Position numbers and translations under genes: made by a program. Under the pieces are notes generated by a model that worked only from the letters and a program-made list of their open reading frames with translations, searched no databases and was not told the origin of the DNA. Positions 55,729 to 64,000 of a stretch of DNA of 64,000 bases are shown here, one piece after another. Location: contig JBAKBP010004260.1 in NCBI GenBank assembly GCA_037953745.1, forward strand, positions 62,001-126,000, written 5' to 3'. The DNA is from Lithodes maja. Lineage: Eukaryota > Arthropoda > Malacostraca > Decapoda > Lithodidae. Each line of letters opens with the position of its first letter. Positions within the stretch are counted from its first letter, which is position 1.

Positions 55729-55735
55729 GACGTAG

Positions 55736-57342
55736 AGAAGTCGCGAGTAGAGACAACGGGACAGCGACTTGGGGCTGGTAACCGTGTTCATGAGCAGTCT
55801 CTCTCGCACTTATTGAAACTGGTTCCGGTGTTTGATGAGAGTGGTGTAACAGAATTTTTCACACGCTTTGAGAAGAAGTGCCAGGAACACCAGTCGCCAG
55901 AGAATAAATGGGCAGCACTTGTATCCTCTAGATTAATAGGCAAGGGTCTTAAAGCCTACGATGCATTACCTTTGGAGTTATGTATTGTGTACGAGGATCT
56001 CAAGGAGGCTGTCCTGAGGGCTTACGTACTGCAACCAGAAATGTACCGTTTGAAGTTCCGGGGTGTAACTAAGGGAAGAGATAGCACCTTTTTGGAACAC
56101 GCCCGGGACTTGTCCGATGCTATGGGGAACTGGCTCTGATCTGAGGTCACAACATTTGATGAAATTAAGCAGTTAATGATGTTGGAGCAGTTCTTTAAGA
56201 GCACGGGCGGTGATCTAACTTTGAACTTAAAGGAGAAAAACCCAAGAACTCTAGTCGAAGAAGCAGAAATGGCTAATCGACGGCTGTCGTTGATTCGGGG
56301 TTGCAGGTCCTCACAGAAGTACGATGTAAGTGCTAAGGACCGTTATCCTCCCCCTCCCCGGAACAATGACACATTTAAACAGAAGAGCCATGAAACTAAA
56401 ACTGAATCCAAACCTTACACCACACCGTATGTGAAAAGTCAGGGGCCTTTTACATCACAGTATAAGCCGAAACCAAAATTTATGTGTTTTAGTTGCCACC
56501 AGGAGGGTCATAAGGCAAATGAGTGCCCTAGTCGACCTCCTCCGGCAGCCGTGTCTTTTGCTCACGGCATTGGAGTGTTCAAGAGGACATTGGAGTTTGT
56601 TAGAGGCATTTCTTCCGAGGTAAATACACTGCCAGTGCAGAAGGATCCGGAAGGCTTATTCCCTGTCCGTGATGCCTTTAGTGACCACAGGAGACTCGGT
56701 TGTGTGGAGTGGGGGGGTAGAAGACATGAGGTGAGAATTTTGCGTGACACTGGGGCATCGCAAACATTGTTGAGAAATTTCACTGGTCAACCTGTAAATA
56801 CGGCGCGGGTGGTTGTGGTTCAGGGAGTTAATGCGACAAGGTCATACCCGCTTGTAAGAATGAAGGTGGAAGTTGATGGTGTGACTCGGGACCTGGATGT
56901 AGGAATTGTGGAGAAGTTACCTGTTAGGGGCGTCGACCTCCTTCTCGGCAACGACTTTGCGGGACCTACTTCTGAGGCTCCACCCTTGGTCGTTGCCGAG
57001 AATCCGGCCGACGTGAGTAGGGAGGAGCAGGAGTGGGTTGAGAAGTGTCCGGTGCAGCCTATGGCGTGTGTTGTCACCGGAGATCCTGCATCCAGGGAGT
57101 CACATTCTGGTCAACAATCTTTAGATCAGCGGAGGAAGGGTACCGAGAAGGGGTTGAAAGTTGATGCGGTTGAGAGTTTAGTGTCAACGGACCTTCTCGG
57201 GGACTCATTATTAGGACCACATTTCGAGTCTGGAGAAGACCCAGTAACTGTTCCTGAAGGGGCAGAGGATGGGCTTAAAAAGACGAAAGAGTTGAAGGAG
57301 GACAGTGATGCACAGTCGGAAGATGTAGCAACAAGGTACCCT
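55736..57342 (+). pseudogene. E2 Gag C-terminal part plus zinc knuckle and protease
   Basis: After the LINE: VEKSRVETTGQR, capsid VPVFDESGVTEFFTRFEKKC, the SCAN-like YRLKFRGVTKGRDSTFLEHA-RDLSDAMGNWL, a TGA at 56137-56139 (an Arg codon in E1), then FDEIKQLMMLEQFFKSTGGD. A CCHC knuckle follows (CFSCHQEGHKANEC), then a retropepsin: EVRILRDTGASQTLL (active-site DTG) and VRGVDLLLGNDFAG. After the protease, VVAENPADVSREEQEWVEKC is shared with E1 at 61350. At 57323 the linker joins directly to DVATRYP of integrase, so the integrase zinc finger and the first catalytic Asp are deleted. The frame is otherwise open. Confidence 0.85.
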
Positions 57343-57752
57343 CTGGCGATGGGCTGGTCTATCAGAGTGAGACCTGAGCGATCTCTGCCATACCCATAGC
57401 TTACTCTGACTGTTCCTTTTACTTATATATTTTCTAAATCTCAAGTGACGGCGTCTCTTCCGTGGATTGACCTCCCAATCTACCAAGATTGGAAGCTAAA
57501 GCGTCACATTATTCCTTTGCCCCTCAACTTTCTCTTCATAATTGCTGAGGGGCACAGGGCCCTGGGTGGGGCTTTGGTTTTCCGGGCGTTTACGCACCCT
57601 CTCAGCTCCCCGCCATGGAGTGGCTTCGGTCACCCAGGCTTTATTGTGGTCGGCAGGGAGGGTTTTGTGGGGGCGCTCGTTTATGGCCTTGGCCTTACTC
57701 GGGGCCTTGGGGCTGTTCGGCCAGGCAGCTTGGGGAACAACAACAACAACAA
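57343..57752 (+). mobile_element. 410-bp retroposed element with (AAC)n tail and 14-bp target duplication
   Basis: CAACAAGGTACCCT flanks it at 57329-57342 and 57753-57766; excision rejoins integrase DVATRYP-NAYPMRNG. The tail is (AAC)7 or so. The body starts CTGGCGATGGGCTGGTCTAT and ends GGCAGCTTGGGGAACAACAA, with GC-rich 3' half. No clear A/B boxes or coding domain were found, so it is a SINE of unknown origin or a LINE 3' fragment. Confidence 0.8.
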
Positions 57753-58600
57753 CAACAAGGTACCCTAACGCGTACCCTATGAGAAATGGGTCGGCGAAGA
57801 CGGTGGTCCGAAGCTTGCTAGTGTATTTTTCCCGGTATGGTTACCCGCAGGGGATTCAGTCAGTCCAGGGACCCAACTTCACTTCTAGCCTCTTGGTTCA
57901 AGCAATGCCGCAGCATGAGATTGTTGGGGTTGTGTCATCTGCGTATCATCCGGAGAGCCAGGGTGTGTTAGAGCGATGGCACTCAGCCTTGAAATCTGTG
58001 CTTCGTTGTTGTTGCTTTGAGAGTGGGAAGGATTGGGATCTTGGCCTGCCATGTGTTTTGTGTGCTGTGCGGGATGTACCTGGGGAGAGTTTGGGATTCA
58101 GCCCTAATGAGCTCGTCTTTGGACACCGTGTCAGAGGGCCTCTCCATATGGTTGAAGAAGTATGGGAGGGCGCAGAAAAACCTTGTTCTATGCTCAAGTG
58201 TGTCCTCAACAGTCGAGAACGGATGTTGCGCAATCTGGAGTTGGCTGGCCGTAATTTGACTAGCTCTCAGGCCCTCAGGAAAGACAGGTACGACCTCAAG
58301 GTTGAACTCAGGGAGTTTCACGTGGGTCAGGAGGTGTTGATTCTACTATCCCTTGTAGGTCACCCCTTATCCGCGAAGTACGCTGGTCCTTATAGGGTGG
58401 TGGAGGAGCTATCAGACCTGAATTACTTGGTAGCCACTCCAGACAGACGGAAGCGCAATCAGTTATGTCATGTTAATCCCATGAAGGAATATGGGAGGCA
58501 CCCCCCTGAGCCTCTCACTGTGCCTGTGATGACGTTTAACAGTCAAGGTGGAGAAGGAGAACGGGACAGTCAAGCTCAGGTGGAGGAACTGGAAGGATAA
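57753..58600 (+). pseudogene. E2 integrase, C-terminal half of core plus GPY/F module
   Basis: YPNAYPMRNGSAKTVVRSLL, then IQSVQGPNFTSSLL, where the second catalytic Asp (SDQG in E1) is Val, SSAYHPESQGVLERWHSALK with the catalytic Glu, LGFSPNELVFGHRVRGPL, and KYAGPYRVVEELSDLNYLVA (GPY/F module) ending CHVNPMKEYGRHPPEPLTVP. The frame stops at 58600 shortly after, where E1 would continue into RT. It is inactive through the 5' deletion and the Asp loss. Confidence 0.85.
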
Positions 58601-59084
58601 GAAGTTCAAATGGGCGCCTGAGTGTGGGAAGGTGTTTAGAGAAGTAAAACACCTGTTGTGCACTCACCCGATCCTCAGGGCCCCTGACTTTAGCCTACCT
58701 TTCCAACTAGCAACGGAGGCTAGTGGTGTGGGGGCTGGTGCCGTCCTTGTGGAAAAGGACGATGATGGGCTGGAGCATCCTGTTAGTTTCTGCTCGGAGA
58801 AGTACAATTCGGCCCAGGGGAGCTGCTCTGTTGTCGAGGAGGAGCTGCTGGCGGTTGTACTTGCTCTGAGGCATTTCGAGGTCTATGTTCCAGCCTATGG
58901 TCCGGTCGTTGTAGTTTACCCAGATCATCACCCTCTCAAGTTCTTGGACCAGTTTCACAATCGGAATATGAGGCTGACCAGGTGGTCACTAAGGTTACTG
59001 GTATATAACCTGGACATACGCCATATTGTCGGTTGTGACAACGTGGTTGCAGATGATCGTTCAAGGGTGTATGATCCTGGGTAG
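58593..59084 (+). pseudogene. E2 RNase H, joined to integrase by deletion of RT
   Basis: FKWAPECGKVFREVKHLLCT, HPILRAPDFSLPFQLATEAS (the usual first catalytic Asp of ATDAS is Glu), GAGAVLVEKDDDGLEHPVSF, SVVEEELLAVVLALRHFEVY (catalytic Glu), VVYPDHHPLKFLDQF, LTRWSLRLLVYNLDIRHIVG and DNVVADDRSR. This is a Gypsy-type RNase H. It lies directly after the integrase C-terminus in an overlapping frame, so the RT coding part (about 1 kb in E1) is missing. It stops at TAG 59082-59084. Confidence 0.85.
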
Positions 59085-59567
59085 ATTGACACATGGGTAG
59101 CCTCCTGCTTTAGTTTGAATAGTATTTTGCGCTTGGTGCTTGTTGGCTCGCGGTTGTAGCCCAGCGTATTGGGTCGTAAAGCAGGAGTTGAGCGTTTGGT
59201 ATAGAAGAAAAAACTAGGCTTGCCCCTATAGCACAGCCGAAATAAACAAATTAAAAAAACATAAAAATCAAATAAAAACTCTTTCTTTGATAGTGGAATT
59301 TTTTTTTAGTATGTTATAGCAGTAATTCTGAGTTGCACTCCTCTCAGAATGCTGGGCTAGAGAAGCTCTCTCTTGAGGAGCATAACTACATATAATTTAA
59401 CCTATGGTGTTGGGGAGGGTTATAATTTTGAAAAATGTTTTGTTGAAGAACTGTGCCAGATATTTTACTGCCGCTGGGAGATGAGAAGTGGAGATATAGC
59501 ATGGGTTCTAACCATCAGATTTTTGTGAGCCTTGGGGCCTCTGAGAAAAATCTTGGGGGGGGGGGGG
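59085..59567 (+). other. E2 3' untranslated region and polypurine tract
   Basis: No env-like ORF. The segment ends GAGAAAAATCTTGGGGGG plus further Gs (a 13-base G run, 59555-59567), a polypurine tract directly before the LTR start TGACG at 59568. Confidence 0.75.
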
Positions 59568-61338
59568 TGACGTTAACCACTCCGTTAGAACCGCATGGCT
59601 TGTCCTACAGTGACTCGCTAGGATCGCCAGGGCAGTGGATGGGGCTACAGTTTATGTATTAGAGTGTGCTTTATTTCATATGAAAGCTTGTGTAATGGGT
59701 AGTCCAGAAAGGCTCTTTGTTTTCACCCATGTCAAGGCTTTATATATTTAATTGTAAAGTATATGTTTTATCATTAACTAGTAATGATGGGATCTGGGAG
59801 AGAGAGAGAGAGTAGAACAGAGTGAGAGGGAACGCGCAGTGTTTTTGTCCCGCTCGATGACGTCACGGCTGGCTGCCTCGCGGGGGTTGGTGGAGGGAGG
59901 TCCTTACCATGCTGTGAGCTCTTGTTAGTGGCCAGATCAGTTGTAACCATTTTTTTCCCACGCGGCTTGAGCTAGTGCGAGTATATATACTGGTTCCTCG
60001 CCACTCTCTCCCTCAGATCTGGTTTCTAGAACACACTCATCTTTTTTCCCTTGCTATCTATTCCCGCTCCGCACCTGAGAATCTTTTCCTCTGCCTATCT
60101 CTCATTTTCCATATCTTTCACCACCTTTATTAACATTATATCCCCTCTGGTTAACTCTGCAAAATCAGCTTTATGCTGGCCAGTTGTATTGTGTGTTAAG
60201 GTCTGATATAACCTGTGTATGTTAGTTGTTAAGATAAGTGGATCACGAAGCATTGGTTGGCTTTCATATTGCTGCTTCCTTTAGTTATTAATGTTCTGCT
60301 GGATTAGATAATGCTAGACTGGGAGTCTGATATAATAGGTATTGTTTCCTATGAGTGCTGGCTTTAGTTAAAAGCGGCACGACATACCTGAGAACTGGAG
60401 TTGATTGAGTAAATTCTAGTCTGTGTGCCATTGAGAGTAGAACATGCACGAATGAGGGCTTTTTGCCTATACCATTCTGCACTGTTCTAGTCTCGATTGT
60501 TTGTCTTTGAGGTACGCCAGGAGAACGCTTAATACTTCGGTATTAAGGTTTCTCAAGAGAGCTACCCTTCATTATAACGTAATATTTGACGCACAGACTT
60601 GAGATTTGCACTAGGCTATGCAGCATGCCATGCGCACCAGTATCTCGTATCATTGACTCTAGCTAGACTTTATCAATCATAGTAGATATTAAGTATATTA
60701 ACCTAATTACTCTTTTTATGCATACCCATTTATGATTACACAAGCATTTCGCAGCCTAGTTTGATGTATTGAGACACAAACGACTTAGGCTCTTTTTGTT
60801 GATAGGAATACTGCATTGTGGCGATTATTATTAGTGTTGTAGTGTTTAGGATATTCTGCATTATATATTCTGCCTTTTTGTGTGCATAGCCTGCACGAGC
60901 ATTGTTCCACTGCCTGCCTTTTTGGGTTCCATTTCCGATACGAGCATCTTTATAACATCTAACATTTAAAGAAGATTCCTTGTTAGTGTTGAAGGACTTT
61001 AGTGCACTTTCTTTCATGCAGGAGTGCCTGACATTTATTGATTAAAGTAACGTAAGCTGTAACTTCTCTTACCACCTTACTTTGTATACCATAACCAAGC
61101 ACCTTCGGTTATAGGTAGTAATAGGCTGTTTTCACATAACATTAAGCCTAGAGTAGACGCACATTTATTGAGAGTTTGATAGCCTATTATTGCATATAGA
61201 ACTCTGTAGAGTATTTGTGTTCTTTGTTCACTGGGAATATACTTCAGAGGTTGGAGCTAGCGCTTTCCGTTGTAACATTTATGCCATTACTAGTCCAATG
61301 AATAAGAGCCCTGATATATTTGAACCCCAGTCGTAACA
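59568..61338 (+). repeat. E2 3' LTR
   Basis: Homologous to 48459-50246 end to end. The LTR ends CGTAACA and is followed at once by E1-type protease-integrase linker sequence (VSPLVVAEKAADVSRAEQEW), not by a primer-binding site, so it is the right end of the nested element rather than the start of another. Confidence 0.85.
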
Positions 61339-64000
61339 CTGCTTCTAAGGTTTCACCCTTGGTCGTTGCCGAGAAGGCGGCCGACGTTAGTAGGGCGGAA
61401 CAGGAGTGGGTTGAGAAGTGTAGCGTACAAACCATGGCGTGTGTTGTGACGCGTTCTCAGACATCCGGAGCCTTGCAGCCACCACCTCAGTCTATCAAAC
61501 CGCGGAGGAAAGGTCACTAGAAAACGGGAAGTGTTAGTCAATTGGAGAGTTTTGAGCCGGCAGTGTTTCTTGGTGACTCATTATTGGCACCTATTTTAGA
61601 GTCTGGAGAGGCCCCGGGGCCTGTCACCGCTAGTGCAGGTGCAGGGCAGGAAGAGACTCTGCGACAGCATCGTTATGCGCAGCGTGAGGAAAGGATGGCT
61701 CAGCAGGACATTGGAGGTGGAAATAAATTATTTAAGATGAACTTGGATAATCTCACACCTGCTGATATATGTTCCTTGCAGCTGGAAGATCCTGAAGTCA
61801 GGGCGTGTGGTAATGGTGCTGTCGAACTGGAGAGCGATGGGGATGCGCAGCCTGGTGATTTTTTCTTGTCCGAGGGGATCTTGTATCGGAGACATCAGGA
61901 TCCCAAGTAAAAGTGGGATGGCGGGTCAGGATTAGTGGACCAGTTAGTAGTACCGAGGGCGTGCCGTGAGAGCTTATTGAGATTAGCTCATGATGTGCCT
62001 TTGGCAGGGCACCTGGGGGCACGTAAGACGGAGGCAGCTCTGAGCAAGCTTTTCTAGGGGCCTGGGTTAAAGGCGAGTGTCGTGTCATGGGTGTCACAGT
62101 GTCACACTTGTCAAGTTGTTGGGAAACCCAATCAGGTCATCCCGAGAGCCCAGTTACAACCCATCCCTGTCATTGGGCCGCCCTTCAGCAAAGTAGTTGT
62201 CGATATGGTTGGCCCATTGCCCCCCACTAGTGCCGGCAATAAATTTTTACTAACTGAAATGGATGTAGCAACACGGTATCCAGATGCTTACCCCATGCGC
62301 AACGGGATGGCTAAGACTGTTGTCAAAAACCTACTTGTCTATTTCTCTCGTTATGGCTACCCTCAGGAGATCCAGTCTGATCAGGGATCCAATTTTACTT
62401 CTGCTCTGTTTAAGCAGACCATGCAGCAACATGGGATAGTGTCTGTGGTGTCATCTGCCTACCATCCCGAGAGTCAGGGTGTTTTGGAAAGGTGGCACTC
62501 GACTCTCAAGTGTATGTTGCGGTGTTATTGCATGGAAAATGGGAATGACTGGGATCTAGGTCTCCCATACGTTTTATTTGCTGCGAGATAAGTACCTGGG
62601 GAGAGCTTGGGATTTAGCCCGAACGAGTAGGTTTTTGGACACAGGGTCAAGGGGCCCCTCCACATAGTCAAGGAGATCTGGGAGGGAGTCACAAAGCCAT
62701 GCTCGCTTCTAAAGTATGTACAGTAGTTGAAAGCCGTGAGAGAATGCTAAAGAGCTTGGAGGTAGCAGGTCGGAACCTTAAGAGTTCACAAGCTCAGATG
62801 AAGGACAGATACGACCAGAAGGTGAAGCTGAGGGAGTTTGAAGTAGATCAGGAGGTACTGATACTACTGCCTCTGATGGGACACCCCTTGTCTGCCAAGT
62901 ATTCTGGTCCGTATCGGGTTGTAAGGAAGGTTTCTGATCTCGACTATTTAGTAGCTACTCCTGATCGTAAGAAAAAGAACCAACTTTGCCATGTAAATCT
63001 GATGAAAGAGTATGTGAGGCGCCCCTCCGAGCCTCTCACTGTCCCAGTGTTGATCTGCAGCGATCGTGGTGGAGAAGGAGGAAGGGACAGTCAAGCTGCG
63101 GGGGAGGATAATTGGGATTGTCATGTTTCCGCGGATCAGTGGGCGGGGAATTCTAGACAAGTGGCTCACGAGTTGATATTGCACCTGCCTGAGCAACAGC
63201 GTGTAGCTGTGCAGCACTTGTTTGATTCAAACCCAGCTGTTTTCGCGGAGCATCCTGGCCTCACTACTCAAGCGGTGCACGATGTCGATGTTGGGGACCA
63301 CCCGCCCTTTAAATCAGTGCCATACCGTGTTCCCCCTATTAAATTACCAGCACTTAGGGAAGAGCTGGATTATATGCTGAAACGTGGGCTGATTTCTGAG
63401 GGTGCAGTAAGGTGGACTTCCCCCGTCACATTGCAGCCCAAACCAGATGGCAAGGTGCGGTTTTGTATAGATTTCCGCAGGTTGAATGGTTTAACCCCCA
63501 CAAATGCCTACCCTCTCCCTCGCGTGGACGACAGTGTGGATAAGATAGGAAAAGCCAAGTTCCTCACTAAGATAGACCTTGTTAAGGGTTATTGGCAAGT
63601 GCCCTTGTCTGAGCGAGCGCGAGAGGTGTGTGGGTTTGTGGTGGACGGTGCCACATATCGTTGCCATGTTATGCCATACGGGCTGAAAAATGCCCCTGCA
63701 ACGTTTCAGAAATTAATGAACGACATTGTAGCCGACATTCCCAACTGTGCGGTGTACCTAGATGATGTCATAATATACGACGAGGATTTTAACAGTCACT
63801 GTGCTCACATCGGACAGCTTTTTAATAAACTGAATGAAGTAGGTTTGGTGGTAAACCTGGGTAAGTGCGATTTTGTCAAAGCCACAGTTTTGTACCTGGG
63901 GTTCGAGGTGGGGATGGGTCAGGTGTGCCCTCCACAGACAAAGATCAAAGCCATCGATCAGTTTCCCCAGCCTACGACTAAGAAACAAATCATGCGGTTT
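61339..64000 (+). pseudogene. E1 pol: protease-integrase linker, integrase, then reverse transcriptase (continues past window)
   Basis: Linker (EESLRQ-like, IGGGNKLFKMNLDNL), integrase zinc finger (HDVPLAGHLGARKT...CHTC), core with VVVDMVGPLPP, IQSDQGSNFTSALF and YHPESQGVLERWHS (D, D, E), GPY/F module (KYSGPYRVVRKVSDLDYLVA), then, in the same open frame from about 62735 to the window end, a 50-residue spacer and RT: SPVTLQPKPDGKVRFCIDFR, KFLTKIDLVKGYWQVPL, MPYGLKNAPATFQKLM, CAVYLDDVIIYDEDF, KCDFVKATVLYLGFEV. Stops at 61518, 61908, 62054, 62589 and 62625 and a shift near 62730 break the integrase part; the RT part is open. Confidence 0.88.

Larger units (their letters stand above)
48459..61338 (+). 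mobile_element. Gmr1-like Ty3/Gypsy element E2, nested in E1, internally deleted
   Basis: LTRs at 48459-50246 and 59568-61338 enclose gag, protease, integrase and RNase H in that order. Internal insertions are the LINE at 51117-55728 and a 410-bp element at 57343-57752. The RT and part of the integrase are deleted. The left flank is E1 gag and the right flank is post-protease sequence of the same family, so E2 probably landed in E1; a host deletion of E1's zinc knuckle and protease must also have occurred. No matching target duplication was seen. The integrase-before-RT order matches the Gmr1-like Gypsy group. Confidence 0.8.

Noticed and set aside
55537..55735. Repeated NWGCVGQGSALLRPIGFL peptide upstream of E2 Gag
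   Set aside because: Translation of the duplicated LINE gamma 3' UTR; the frame joins Gag by chance.
57542..57766. N-terminal extension of the integrase ORF (Trp/Gly/Leu-rich, then Thr repeat)
   Set aside because: This part translates the 410-bp inserted retroposon and its (AAC)n tail, not integrase.

Overview
This is a eukaryotic, almost certainly arthropod window with no bacterial gene architecture. It is dominated by transposable elements and long microsatellites: (TC)n, (TA)n, (TG)n and C/T-rich tracts. CR1-like LINEs with (TTCTTATG)n tails, BEL/Pao, piggyBac, Tc1 relics, tRNA-derived SINEs and a short repeat resembling one common in decapod crustaceans all fit a crustacean, probably a decapod. 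That assignment is inference. Only two stretches look like possible host coding sequence: a weak minus-strand exon candidate at 299-613 and an intronless cold-shock-domain ORF at 15113-16069.

Layout, left half. 1-3660 holds an exon candidate, a long inverted repeat, a TTAA-type MITE and CT microsatellites. 3665-8177 is a nearly intact CR1-like LINE whose two ORFs share one frame and are separated by a single TGA. 8422-9523 is a 1.1-kb dispersed repeat (repeat A) built of about 205-bp monomers; its second copy is at 29046-30143. 10745-13502 is a decayed minus-strand Ty3/Gypsy element with a 114-bp LTR. 15113-16069 is the cold-shock ORF. 16294-19030 is a 5'-truncated minus-strand LINE broken by one TAG. 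20625-24212 holds a LINE relic, a Tc1 relic with a nested SINE, another SINE, and a truncated LINE tail embedded in (TG)n. 24440-28010 is a TTAA MITE followed by a piggyBac-like element with one nonsense codon.

Layout, right half. 31633-38944 is a very young BEL/Pao element. Its 786-bp LTRs differ at one position by eye, and its polyprotein has a single TGA. 38945-44400 is mostly minisatellites, a LINE fragment, another MITE and a decayed RT with a YLDD motif. From 44412 to the window end is a nest. A LINE ORF1 is interrupted by a Gypsy-type element (E1). E1 carries an antisense tRNA-Glu-like SINE and is interrupted by a second, related element (E2, 48459-61338). E2 is interrupted in turn by a full-length CR1-like LINE (51117-55728) and by a 410-bp insertion with an (AAC)n tail.

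The most notable system is the E1/E2 family. Its proteins are Ty3/Gypsy-type, but the gene order is gag-protease-integrase-reverse transcriptase-RNase H, with integrase running straight into RT in one open frame. Its capsid contains a segment resembling the vertebrate SCAN domain. Both traits match the Gmr1-like group of Gypsy elements, described mainly from deuterostomes.

All reading was by eye. Boundaries of decayed elements are approximate, and family names rest on motifs rather than searches.
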